DNA of 64,000 bases from Paenibacillus humicola (GTDB taxonomy: Bacteria > Bacillota > Bacilli > Paenibacillales > Paenibacillaceae): assembly GCF_028826105.1 (NCBI RefSeq), contig NZ_JAQGPL010000001.1, positions 559,501 through 623,500 on the forward strand, written 5' to 3'. The position numbers were made by a program, and so were the translations under genes. The notes below the pieces were generated by a model. The model was not told where the DNA came from. It was given only the letters and a program-made list of their open reading frames with translations, and did no database searches. Positions 51,419 to 59,254 of this stretch are shown piece by piece. The first letter of the stretch is position 1; the number at the start of each line of letters is the position of its first letter.

Positions 51419-53227
51419 GTGGCGGATGCAAAACGATGGGGCGGACGTTTTGTCGTGGAAGATATGGCTCCGGACGCGATCGTCACGCCGGAGGATTTTA
51501 CGGAAGAACAGCGCATGATCGGAGACGCCGCGAAAGCGTTCGTGGCGGGTGAAATTATCCCGCGCGACGCGGAGATCGAGGCGCTGGACTACAAGCTGAC
51601 GGTCGAGCTGCTGCGAAAGGCCGGCGAGCTCGGCTTGCTCGGCGCCGACGTGCCGGAGGCTTACGGCGGGCTTGGCCTCGACAAGGTCAGCTCGACGCTG
51701 CTGGCGGAGACGTTGGCCGAGGCGTCATCGTTCGCGCTGTCCGTCGGCGCGCATGTCGGGATCGGCACGCTGCCGATCGTGTTTTTCGGCACGCCGGAGC
51801 AGAAGGCGCGCTATTTGCCGGACCTGGCATCGGGCAAGCGCATCGCCGCCTACTGCCTGACCGAGCCGGCCTCGGGCTCGGACGCGCTCGGCGCGCGCAC
51901 GACCGCCAGGCTATCGCCGGACGGCACGCATTACGTGCTGAACGGCTCCAAGCTGTATATTACGAACGCGGGCTTCGCCGACGTCTTTATCGTGTATGCG
52001 AAGGTGGACGGCGACAAGTTTACGGCTTTTATCGTCGAGCGCGGGTTTCCCGGCTTCAGCAACGGACCGGAGGAGCACAAGATGGGCATCAAGGGCTCGT
52101 CGACCTGCCCGCTGTTTTTCGAGGATATGCCCGTCCCGAAAGAAAATGTGCTCGGCGAGATCGGCAAAGGGCACCTGATCGCCTTCAACATTTTGAACAT
52201 CGGCCGCTTCAAGCTGGCCGCGGGCTGCGTCGGCGCCGCCAAGGAAACGATCTCGCTCGCGGCCAAATACGCGAATGCCCGCAAGCAGTTCGGCCGTCCG
52301 ATCGCCCAGTTTCCGCTCATCGGCGCCAAGCTGGCGGACATGAATACCGCCGCTTATGTCATGGAGAGCATGGTGTACCGCACGGCCGGCTGGATCGACG
52401 AGATGCTCGGCCGGATCGAAGCGGACAACGCGGCGCAAGGCGGAACCGGCGGGGCGGGCGTCCGGGCGGCGCAGGCAATCGGCGAATACGCGCTCGAATG
52501 CTCGATCAACAAGGTGTTCGCGACCGAAGCGCTCGATTTCGTCGCCGACGAAGGCGTGCAGATTCACGGCGGCTACGGCTATATCCGCGAGTACAAGGTG
52601 GAGCGGATATACCGCGATTCGCGCATCAACCGCATTTTTGAAGGCACGAACGAAATTAACCGGATGCTCATTCCCGGCACACTGATGAAAAAGGCGCTCA
52701 AGGGAGACCTCCCGCTGCTTCGCAAAGCCCGGGCGCTGCAAAGCGAGCTGCTGCAGCCGATGCCGCTGCCCCCGTTCGACGAACCGCTCCGCAAAGAGAC
52801 GTTCCGGATCGGGCAGGCGAAGCGGACGTTTCTCGCCGTAGGCGGACTCGCCGTGCAGAAGCACGGCCTGGCGCTGGAGCAGCAGCAGGAGCTGCTCTGC
52901 CTGCTCGCGGACATGATGATCCAAATCTTCGCTATGGAAAGCGCCAGCCTGAGAGCCCGCAAAATGCTGCTCAAGGAGCCGGACGCCGGCGCGCCATCCG
53001 CCAAAACGGAGACGGCCGCCGCGATGACGGCCGTATTCGTGCAGGAAGCGATGGAGCGGATCGAGCGCTGCGCGAAAACGGCGCTGGCGGCGCTGGAGCA
53101 GGGAGACGCCCTGCAGACGCAGCTGTCCATCCTGAAAAAGCTGATGCGTGCGCCGCTCACCGATACGGTTGCGCTGAAGCGCAGCATCGCCGCGCGGGTC
53201 GTCCGCAGCGGGCAGTACACGCTGTAG
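51419..53227 (+). CDS. fadE: Acyl-CoA dehydrogenase
   Basis: A 602-residue flavoprotein catalysing the first oxidation of acyl-CoA. Signatures: YCLTEPASGSDALGARTTA (about 144-162), RKQFGRPIAQFPLIGAKLADM near 285, and GVQIHGGYGYIREYKVERIYRDSRINRI in the second domain, here indicated by its start and end. The catalytic base Glu lies in the IFEGTNEINRMLIP segment. A C-terminal extension of about 170 residues is typical of Bacillus FadE. GTG 51419 follows AAGGAGGGG. Electrons pass to the EtfBA encoded divergently. Confidence 0.93.
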   Translation: MADAKRWGGRFVVEDMAPDAIVTPEDFTEEQRMIGDAAKAFVAGEIIPRDAEIEALDYKLTVELLRKAGELGLLGADVPEAYGGLGLDKVSSTLLAETLAEASSFALSVGAHVGIGTLPIVFFGTPEQKARYLPDLASGKRIAAYCLTEPASGSDALGARTTARLSPDGTHYVLNGSKLYITNAGFADVFIVYAKVDGDKFTAFIVERGFPGFSNGPEEHKMGIKGSSTCPLFFEDMPVPKENVLGEIGKGHLIAFNILNIGRFKLAAGCVGAAKETISLAAKYANARKQFGRPIAQFPLIGAKLADMNTAAYVMESMVYRTAGWIDEMLGRIEADNAAQGGTGGAGVRAAQAIGEYALECSINKVFATEALDFVADEGVQIHGGYGYIREYKVERIYRDSRINRIFEGTNEINRMLIPGTLMKKALKGDLPLLRKARALQSELLQPMPLPPFDEPLRKETFRIGQAKRTFLAVGGLAVQKHGLALEQQQELLCLLADMMIQIFAMESASLRARKMLLKEPDAGAPSAKTETAAAMTAVFVQEAMERIERCAKTALAALEQGDALQTQLSILKKLMRAPLTDTVALKRSIAARVVRSGQYTL

Positions 53228-53247
53228 ACCTTTAGGAGGTGACGGGC

Positions 53248-54978
53248 ATGGAGATGGAACCGGAGCTTGCGAGACCGTGGCTGCGCCGATATCCGCCGGA
53301 GGTTCCGCCGGACATCGGTGTTCCCGACCATGGCGTCGCGGATCTGCTGCTGCAGGCTGCGGCGAAATATCCGGACCGGCAGGCGCTCTGCTTCTACGGC
53401 AAAGAGACGACGTACCGCGAGCTGCTTGACGAGGCGCGCCGGATGGCCGGCGGACTGCAAGGGCTCGGCATCGCGAAAGGCGACCGCGTCGCCGTCATGC
53501 TGCCGAACTGCCCGCAGGCGGTGGCGGCGTATTTCGGCGTGCTGCTCGCCGGAGCCGTCGCCGTGATGATGAACCCGCTCTACGTTGAGCGGGAGCTGAT
53601 TCATCTGCTGGCGGACAGCGGGGCGCGCGTCGCCGTAACGCTCGATCTGCTCTACCCCCGCTTGGCGAAAGCGCGCGGCGACCGCCCCGATGAAGGACCG
53701 CTGCCGCAGCTCGGCACCGTCATCGTCGCTTCGCTGAAGGACGCGCTGCCTTTTCCGAAAAACCTGCTTTATCCGCTGACCCGGCGAAAGTCCGGTCCTC
53801 TCCCGCGCATTCCGTACGGCAAACACGGCGTCAAGCGGCTGCGGAGCTTCCTGGCCGGAGCGCCGCCGGCGAGGGAAGAAGCGAAGCCTCTCGCGGACGA
53901 TCTCGCTCTGCTGCAGTATACCGGCGGCACGACCGGCCTGCCGAAGGGCGTCATGCTGACGCACCGCAATCTCGTCGCGAACGCCGCGCAAATCGCCGCT
54001 TGGTGCTACCGGCTGAAGGACGGCTCAGAGCGTTTTCTTGCGGCGCTTCCGCTGTTTCACGTATACGGCCTGACGGCGCTTATGAATCTGTCGGTCATGC
54101 GCGCCGGCATGCTCATCCTGCTGCCGCGGTTCGAAGCGCCTGCCGTGCTGGATGCGATTCGCCGGCACCGGCCGACGGTTTTTCCCGGCGCGCCCACCAT
54201 GTATATCGCGCTGATGAACCAGGAGCTTGACGGCAAAATCGACCTGTCGTCGATCGAAGTGTGCGTCAGCGGCTCGGCGCCGCTTCTGCTCGAGGTGCAG
54301 GAGCGGTTCGAAGCGCTGACGGGCGGCCGGCTCGTCGAAGGCTACGGACTTACGGAGGCTTCCCCGGTAACGCATGCGAACCCGATTTGGGCGTCGCGCA
54401 AAAACGGCACGATCGGCGTGCCCCTGCCGGGCACGGACGCCGGAATCGCCGACCCCGAGAGCGGGGAGCGGCTGCCGCCCGGGAAAATCGGCGAGCTGGT
54501 CGTCAAAGGCCCGCAGGTCATGGCCGGCTACTGGAACCGGCCGGAGGAGACGGAGGCGGCGCTAAGGGACGGCTGGCTGCATACCGGCGATTTGGCGGTG
54601 ATGGACGAGGATGGCTTTTTCGCCATCGTCGACCGGATCAAGGACGTCATTATCGCAGGCGGCTTCAATGTTTACCCGCGCGAGGTGGAAGAGGTGCTGA
54701 TGCAGCATCCGGCCGTGCAGATCGCCGCCGTGATCGGCGTCAAGGACCCGTACCGCGGGGAGACGGTAAAAGCGTACATTGTGCTCCGCCAGGGCTTCTC
54801 CGTCTCGCGCGTGCAGCTCGACCGGTGGTGCCGGGACCGGCTTGCCGCTTTCAAGGTGCCGCATCTGTACGAGTTCAGAAGTGAGCTGCCGCTGTCAATG
54901 ATCGGCAAGGTGCTTCGCCGCCGGCTGAAGGAGGAGACGGCGGCAGGCGACGACGGCGCGGACCGGGAAGACGGCTGA
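53248..54978 (+). CDS. lcfA: Long-chain fatty-acid-CoA ligase
   Basis: A 576-residue adenylate-forming enzyme that activates fatty acids with ATP and CoA. The P-loop is QYTGGTTGLPKGVMLTHRN (about 222-240), the second motif EGYGLTEASPVTH (about 365-377), the hinge DGWLHTGDLAVMDEDGFFAIVDRIKDVI (start and end given) and the C-terminal Lys in LPLSMIGKVLRRRL. ATG 53248 follows AGGAGGTG. It is fifth in the fad operon. The last residues (EETAAGDDGADREDG) are acidic. Confidence 0.92.
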   Translation: MEMEPELARPWLRRYPPEVPPDIGVPDHGVADLLLQAAAKYPDRQALCFYGKETTYRELLDEARRMAGGLQGLGIAKGDRVAVMLPNCPQAVAAYFGVLLAGAVAVMMNPLYVERELIHLLADSGARVAVTLDLLYPRLAKARGDRPDEGPLPQLGTVIVASLKDALPFPKNLLYPLTRRKSGPLPRIPYGKHGVKRLRSFLAGAPPAREEAKPLADDLALLQYTGGTTGLPKGVMLTHRNLVANAAQIAAWCYRLKDGSERFLAALPLFHVYGLTALMNLSVMRAGMLILLPRFEAPAVLDAIRRHRPTVFPGAPTMYIALMNQELDGKIDLSSIEVCVSGSAPLLLEVQERFEALTGGRLVEGYGLTEASPVTHANPIWASRKNGTIGVPLPGTDAGIADPESGERLPPGKIGELVVKGPQVMAGYWNRPEETEAALRDGWLHTGDLAVMDEDGFFAIVDRIKDVIIAGGFNVYPREVEEVLMQHPAVQIAAVIGVKDPYRGETVKAYIVLRQGFSVSRVQLDRWCRDRLAAFKVPHLYEFRSELPLSMIGKVLRRRLKEETAAGDDGADREDG

Positions 54979-54984
54979 CGGCCG

Positions 54985-55215
54985 GCAGCCAAGCGGCGAA
55001 GCCGAGGCGGTACTCGCACCGCAGCCAGGCGGCGAAGCCCCGGCTGTACTCGCAGCCCGGCCAGGCGGCGAAGTTCCGGCTCACACCGCGGCCAGACCGG
55101 CGCTGCCCCGGCGGTGCGCGCACCGCAGCCAGGCGGCGAAGCCCCGGTATTGCGCGCACCACAGCCGGCTAGCGAAGCCCCGGCGTGCTCGCATCGCAGC
55201 CAAGCTGCGATGCCG
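54985..55215 (+). repeat. GC-rich 36-bp imperfect tandem repeat, about seven copies
   Basis: Units begin GCAGCCAGGCGGCGAAGCCC and end with a TACTCGCACC-like or GCGCGCACC-like tail. They start at 54985, 55021, 55057, 55091, 55125, 55161 and 55196; the last is partial. Two units are 34 bp and one 35. The array fills most of the 326-bp gap between lcfA and the thioesterase gene. The unit length is a multiple of three, but no frame with a ribosome-binding site uses it. Confidence 0.8.
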
Positions 55216-55304
55216 TGGGGCGTCCGCTGCCCCGGGCAGCGCATCTTTCACGGTGCGGCGTCGCAGCCGCCAGTACGAATGATGAATCGGAAGGAGGAAG
55301 GAAC

Positions 55305-55736
55305 ATGACGGGCGACCGGCCGGAAAGCGGCGAAGCGTGGAAAGAGCGTCTACGACGCCTGGAGGAAGCGGCGAAGCCGACGTTTTGGGGCTATCTCGGC
55401 TGCGAAGCCGAAACGGCTGCCGACGGGAAGGCGGTCATACGCCTCCGGACGCAGCCGCATCATCTGAACCTGATGGGCATCGTGCACGGCGGCGTGCTGG
55501 CGTCCCTGCTCGACAACGCGATGGGCCTCGCCGTCATGAGCCTTTGTCCCGACGAGAATGCGGTCACGGCGCAAATGAACGTTCATTTTCTGCAAAGTTC
55601 AAGGGGCGGACTGCTGCTCTGCGAGGCTGGGCTTGTCCACCGTTCCCGGCGGACGCTTACGCTGGAGGGACGCGTCCTGGACAGCGGCGGGGAACTGCTG
55701 GCATGGGGGAGCGGTTCGTTTCGGCGGGTAACATAA
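55305..55736 (+). CDS. PaaI-type hotdog-fold acyl-CoA thioesterase
   Basis: A 143-residue single hotdog domain. The family pattern is NLMGIVHGGVLASLLDNAMG (about residues 53-72), with the HGG turn and the Asp before the central helix, followed by ENAVTAQMNVHFLQSS. It hydrolyses acyl- or hydroxyphenylacetyl-CoA to the free acid and CoA, perhaps relieving CoA trapping during beta-oxidation. ATG 55305 follows AAGGAGGAAGG. It closes the fad gene group. Confidence 0.85.
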   Translation: MTGDRPESGEAWKERLRRLEEAAKPTFWGYLGCEAETAADGKAVIRLRTQPHHLNLMGIVHGGVLASLLDNAMGLAVMSLCPDENAVTAQMNVHFLQSSRGGLLLCEAGLVHRSRRTLTLEGRVLDSGGELLAWGSGSFRRVT

Positions 55737-55776
55737 CCGTCACATATTACAATTTTGTAGCGAACGGCCCTTTCGA

Positions 55777-55805
55777 TTGAAAGCGCTCACTTTTTCCCCT
55801 ATACT
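55777..55805 (+). promoter_or_regulatory. Promoter with cre site over its -35
   Basis: TTGAAA (55777-55782), 17-bp spacer and TATACT (55800-55805). The cre match TGAAAGCGCTCACT (55778-55791; 13 of 14 positions) covers the -35, so CcpA binding would repress. Confidence 0.75.
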
Positions 55806-55852
55806 TATCCTATAAATGGTAAAATTCATTCGGGTGCAAAGGGGGCGCATTA

Positions 55853-56059
55853 ATGGTAAAACCGTGGCTTACGATCAGTGTCATCGCATTCGGCATCATC
55901 GTCGCGATCGCAGGCGTAGCGGCATATATAAGAATGTATAGGAACGGCAGCATGTGGACAGCCGAGCAGCCGGACCGAAGCAAGCCTTCCGCGCCTTCCG
56001 TCCCTGCATCCGGCGAAGATAAGGCCGGGGACGAACCGGCAGACGAGGGATTGAAATGA
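55853..56059 (+). CDS. Small single-pass membrane protein, unknown function
   Basis: A 68-residue protein: one N-terminal membrane helix (about 5-27, ISVIAFGIIVAIAGVAAYI) and an extended hydrophilic tail rich in Pro, Ser, Asp and Glu. Orientation is probably N-in for the helix with the tail outside, but this is not certain. ATG 55853 follows AAAGGGGG. It has its own sigma-A promoter with a 13-of-14 cre site, so it is one of the few unknown small proteins here with a predicted catabolite-controlled expression. I do not recognise a family. Confidence 0.68.
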   Translation: MVKPWLTISVIAFGIIVAIAGVAAYIRMYRNGSMWTAEQPDRSKPSAPSVPASGEDKAGDEPADEGLK

Positions 56060-56107
56060 TTTACAGGAAATTGAAGGTTTTGTTCGCTTTCATGTCCTGT
56101 TCAGAAA

Positions 56108-56116
56108 TGTTATAAT
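56108..56116 (+). promoter_or_regulatory. Extended -10 promoter of the 62-residue protein gene
   Basis: TGTTATAAT is a perfect extended -10 (TGN-TATAAT). No good -35 is seen, as is common for this promoter type. It implies a leader of about 150 nt. Confidence 0.55.
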
Positions 56117-56190
56117 TAACTGACAAATAAAAATTTTCGCTAACCTTTTGTCCATGATTTCACCTGTATCTGCCGGAATATTCGATTTAG

Positions 56191-56262
56191 ATGGGTATCC
56201 GCCGCGCTGGATATGAGCCGGAGCTCGTGCAGCTGGGAGGATACGACCGCCAACCGATGTGA
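56191..56262 (+). CDS. Possible 23-codon leader ORF
   Basis: An ATG frame of 23 codons (MGIRRAGYEPELVQLGGYD and four more) lies in the leader and stops at TGA 56260, overlapping the ribosome-binding site of the next gene. The Shine-Dalgarno sequence is poor. It may be translated by coupling or be chance. Confidence 0.25.
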   Translation: MGIRRAGYEPELVQLGGYDRQPM

Positions 56263-56275
56263 AGGAGGGGATTTC

Positions 56276-56464
56276 ATGGCTAAACGAAGCCATAATGAAG
56301 TCAAAGAGAGCCTGCAGGAGCTCACGAGAATTTTTCAACCGAAGGACCCCCGAAAGTTCGTGAAGGATTATATCCGCAAGTACCGCATCACGGGCGGTTA
56401 CGAGGACGAGCTGACGACTTTGGTTGAACATGAACTTGGGAAGCTGCGCTCGTCCGTCGGTTAA
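56276..56464 (+). CDS. Small conserved-looking protein, 62 residues
   Basis: A soluble, highly charged helical protein (AKRSHNEVKESLQELTRIF and a C-terminal DELTTLVEHELGKLRSS). No membrane segment, signal peptide or metal motif. I do not recognise a family, although the composition resembles small Paenibacillus proteins of unknown role. ATG 56276 follows GAAGGAGGGG, a very strong site. It is a single-gene unit between an extended -10 promoter and a strong terminator. Confidence 0.68.
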   Translation: MAKRSHNEVKESLQELTRIFQPKDPRKFVKDYIRKYRITGGYEDELTTLVEHELGKLRSSVG

Positions 56465-56475
56465 ATAGAACGATC

Positions 56476-56513
56476 GAAGCCTTGTCCGTTTTTTCCGGAC
56501 AGGGCTTTTTTTT
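56476..56513 (+). terminator. Strong intrinsic terminator
   Basis: AAGCCTTGTCCG pairs with CGGACAGGGCTT (one G-U) across a T6 loop, then eight T. It ends the 62-residue protein transcript 20 bp before the map ribosome-binding site. Confidence 0.88.
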
Positions 56514-56532
56514 GCAGGGAGGGCAGGGTATC

Positions 56533-57282
56533 GTGATTATTTTGAAAACGGAAGAGGAAATCGGAGCGATTCGCAAAGCCGGCCGCATCGTGGCGGCCTG
56601 CCACCGGGAAATCGCGAAGCGGATGAAGCCGGGCGCGACGACGGCGGAGATCGACCGGTTCGCGGAGGCGTTTCTGCTGCGGAACGGGGCGAAGCCGGCG
56701 CAGAAAGGGTACCGCGGGTACCCGTACGCGACCTGCGCGTCGGTCGGCGACGTCGTCTGCCACGGATTTCCGAGCGGGAAGACGCTGCGGTCCGGCGATA
56801 TCGTCACCATCGACATGGTCGCCGAGGTGGACGGCTGGATGGCCGATTCGGCATGGAGCTATGCCGTCGGCAAGCCTTCGCCGGAGGCGGAAAAGCTGCT
56901 CAAAGCGGCGAAGCAGGCGCTCTACGACGGCATCCGAAAGGCGGTCGCCGGCGGTCGGCTGGGCGATATCGGCTCTGCGGTGCAGCAGACGGCGAAGCGC
57001 GAGGGCTACGCCATTATCGATTATTTCGTCGGGCACGGCATCGGCCGAAGCATGCACGAGGAACCGCAGGTGGAGCACCGGGGCAAGGCCGGCTCGGGCA
57101 AAAAGCTCCGTAAAGGCATGGTGCTCACGATCGAGCCGATTTTGACAATGGGCGAGAACCGGATCGTCATCGACGACGACGGCTGGACCGCCCGTTCCGC
57201 CGACGGCAAATGGGCGGCTCAATTCGAGCATACGATCGCGATTACGGACGGCGAGCCGCTTATCCTTACCGATCAGGACTAA
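56533..57282 (+). CDS. map: Type I methionine aminopeptidase
   Basis: A 249-residue cytoplasmic metallopeptidase that removes N-terminal Met. Metal ligands are in place: the two Asp in IDMVAEVDGWMADSAW (11 residues apart), His in YFVGHGIGRSMHEEP, Glu in LTIEPILTMG and Glu in AQFEHTIAIT; the substrate His is in CHGFPSGK. GTG 56533 behind GGGAGGGCAGGG. It is not in a ribosomal operon here, so it is probably a second MAP, like Bacillus MapB/YflG. No own promoter is clear; the preceding terminator is strong. Confidence 0.91.
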   Translation: MIILKTEEEIGAIRKAGRIVAACHREIAKRMKPGATTAEIDRFAEAFLLRNGAKPAQKGYRGYPYATCASVGDVVCHGFPSGKTLRSGDIVTIDMVAEVDGWMADSAWSYAVGKPSPEAEKLLKAAKQALYDGIRKAVAGGRLGDIGSAVQQTAKREGYAIIDYFVGHGIGRSMHEEPQVEHRGKAGSGKKLRKGMVLTIEPILTMGENRIVIDDDGWTARSADGKWAAQFEHTIAITDGEPLILTDQD

Positions 57283-57341
57283 CGCGGTGAGCCGCCGGTG
57301 AAAGCGGACGATCAAGATTTCACGGTCGTTCTTGCAGCCTG

Positions 57342-57370
57342 TTGACAGCGCGAATCCGGGATGATATCAA
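57342..57370 (+). promoter_or_regulatory. Sigma-A promoter of ssuE
   Basis: Perfect TTGACA (57342-57347), 17-bp spacer, TATCAA (57365-57370). Transcription would begin at about 57377-57378. Confidence 0.75.
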
Positions 57371-57377
57371 TCGGGCC

Positions 57378-57393
57378 GACTGGATGACTGGAG
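57378..57393 (+). promoter_or_regulatory. Tandem ACTGGA leader motif of ssuE (candidate attenuator element)
   Basis: GACTGGATGACTGGAG begins at the predicted transcription start and runs straight into a terminator hairpin. The same arrangement with GACCGGACTACCGGAG occurs on the minus strand upstream of the monooxygenase at 62779. See findings. Confidence 0.55.
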
Positions 57394-57424
57394 GCCGGCG
57401 CACTTCTTGTGCGCCGGCCTTTTG
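57392..57424 (+). terminator. Leader terminator of ssuE
   Basis: A 12-bp stem AGGCCGGCGCAC / GTGCGCCGGCCT with loop TTCTT, then TTT. It lies about 15 nt after the predicted start site and 45 bp before the ssuE ATG, so it would end most transcripts unless bypassed. Confidence 0.8.
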
Positions 57425-57468
57425 CCGTTGCCGGCGCCCGTCTGAATTCCATGCGAGGAGGAACAGCA

Positions 57469-57951
57469 ATGAGCAAAGCGGTTATCTTTTCCGGCAGCCC
57501 TTCCAAGACGTCGCGTTTGAACGGACTTCTGGAAGCCGCCGCGAGAGAGTTTCGCGGATCGGGCGTTCACGTCGACGCCATACAGGTGGCGGATCTTCCC
57601 GCCGCCGATCTGATTTTCGCCAATTGGGAAAGCCCCGAGGTGATCGCGGCCCATGCGCTTATCGGGCAGGCCGATGCCGTCATCGTCGCGAGTCCGGTCT
57701 ATAAAGCCGCCTATTCGGGCGTGCTTAAAACGTACCTCGATCTGCTCCCGCAGAAAGGCCTCGCGGGCAAAATCATTCTGCCGCTGTTCATCGGCGGCTC
57801 GATCGCCCATTTGCTGGCGGTCGATTACGCGCTGAAGCCGGTCCTTTCGGCGCTCGGCGCCCATTACCAGCTGGGCGGCGTTTACGCCGTCGACAAGAGC
57901 GGACAGCCAGCGGCGGCTTCCGGCTGGATGACGAGCTTGCCGCAAGGCTGA
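57469..57951 (+). pseudogene. ssuE: NADPH-dependent FMN reductase (SsuE-like), C-terminus frameshifted
   Basis: A flavodoxin-like FMN reductase supplying FMNH2 to a sulfonate monooxygenase. AVIFSGSPSKTSRLNGLL is the phosphate loop, SPVYKAAYSGVLKTYLDLLP the flavin motif, and LPLFIGGSIAHLLAVDYALKPVL the later core. After DKSGQ (about 57905) the frame gives 15 unrelated residues and stops at 57951. Shifting by -1 restores a normal amphipathic end (RLDDELAARLSAAVLELAEL) to TAG 58017. The core is intact, so residual function is possible. ATG 57469 behind GAGGAGG. Confidence 0.75.
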
Positions 57952-58035
57952 GCGCAGCCGTTCTCGAGCTTGCGGAGCTGCTGAAGCGGCGGCAGGCCGG
58001 CGCCGCGGCGTCGGTATAGAAAGGAGGACTTGCGG

Positions 58036-59148
58036 ATGGCAAAAAGACAGTGGCATCTGAACGCTTTTCTCATGAGCAACGGCCATCACGAAGCGTCGTG
58101 GCGGCATCCCGATTCCGAGCCGGAACGGGTGACGGATATCCATATCAGCGACGGCCGGGCCGGCTGAAACATCGTCACCTCCGGCAGCGAGGCGGCGGCG
58201 TTAAATTTCAGCCGGGACGATCACCTGGAGCATTCGGAGCGCTACCGCCGGGCCAAAGAGTTCGTCGATGTCGTGACGGGGCTTTGGGACAGCTGGGAGG
58301 ACGACGCCCTCGTCCTCGACAAGGAGGCCGGCATCTTCGCGAACCCCGGGAAGGTACACGAAATCAACCACCGGGGCGAGCGGTTTTCGGTCAAAGGGCC
58401 GCTGAACGTGCCCCGCCCTCCGCAGGGCTACCCGGTGCTCGTATAGGCCGGCTCATCGGAAAGCGGCAGGGCATTCGCCGCTTATTCGGCGGAGGCGATC
58501 TTTACCGCGCAGCAGACGCTGCAGGAAGCGCAGGCGTTCTACCGGGACGTGAAAGGCCGGCTTGCCGCGTACGGCCGGAGGCCGGAGGAGCTGGTTATTC
58601 TCCCGGGCATCAGTCCCGTCATCGGAGCCACCGAAGCCGAAGCGAAGGAGAAGGAGGCCCGCCTGCACGGGCTGACCATTCCGGCGTACGGGATTGCCCG
58701 CTTGTCCAATTTGCTCAAGGTCGACTTGTCCGGCTATCCGCTCGACGGTACGCTGCCGCTGTCGGAGCTGCCGGACGTGAACGCCGTCAACGGCAACAAA
58801 AGCAGGTTCCAGCTGGTCGTCGACATGGCGTCCCGCGAAAATTTGACGATCCGCGAGGTCATCCTGCGCACGGCCGGCGGAAGAGGTCATATGACCTTCG
58901 CGGGGACGGCGGTTCAGGCGGCGGATGTGACCGAAGAATGGTTCACCGAAGGCGCGGCCGACGGCTTCAATGTGATGCCTCCTTATTTTTCGGGTGAGCT
59001 GGAGGATTTCGTGAACCTGGTCATTCCGGAGCTGCAGCGCCGGGGGCTGTTCCGCACCGAATACGAGGGGACGACGCTGCGCGGCCATCTCGGGCTCGCC
59101 CGTCCGGCGGGGCGCATCAGCGGTCTGGCGGCGGCAGCCAAAGAGTAA
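58036..59148 (+). pseudogene. Flavin-dependent sulfonate/organosulfur monooxygenase, degraded
   Basis: A luciferase-like monooxygenase of the NtaA/SnaA/DmoA group, 371 codons from ATG 58036 (AGGAGG upstream). Compared with the intact paralogue at 61421-62779 (452 residues), it lacks about 81 codons after SWRHPDSEP. It has TGA at 58165-58167 where the paralogue has Trp (GRAAWNIVT) and TAG at 58444-58446 where it has Gln (VVIQAGSSE). Apart from these the frame is open to 59148. Both stops are single transitions. The enzyme would be inactive. Confidence 0.9.
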
Positions 59149-59186
59149 ATCGCTCCGAAGCGGATAACGCCCCCCTTTTGACAGGC

Positions 59187-59237
59187 AAAACAGAGGCCGT
59201 ACCGAAGGCCGTCGTGACGGCTCCGGTACGGCCTCTG
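59187..59237 (-). terminator. Terminator of the minus-strand membrane-protein gene
   Basis: Fourteen-base arms CAGAGGCCGTACCG and CGGTACGGCCTCTG with a GC-rich loop that can fold further. The T-tract lies on the minus strand (AAAA at 59187-59190 on plus). It also ends convergent readthrough. Confidence 0.78.
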
Positions 59238-59254
59238 TCCGGCCCCGCGCCTGC

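Noticed and set aside
54985..55215. CRISPR array
   Set aside because: The units are contiguous imperfect 36-bp copies with no unique spacers, and no cas genes are present. The same applies to the 40-bp array at 29.7 kb.
54672..55244. Minus-strand repeat protein through the 36-bp array
   Set aside because: The frame stays open only because the unit is a multiple of three; it extends antisense into lcfA and lacks a ribosome-binding site.
58165..58446. In-frame TGA and TAG in the monooxygenase gene as recoding (selenocysteine, pyrrolysine or readthrough)
   Set aside because: The intact paralogue has Trp and Gln at these places, a large internal deletion is also present, and no SECIS-like or pyl context is visible. 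Simple decay explains all three.
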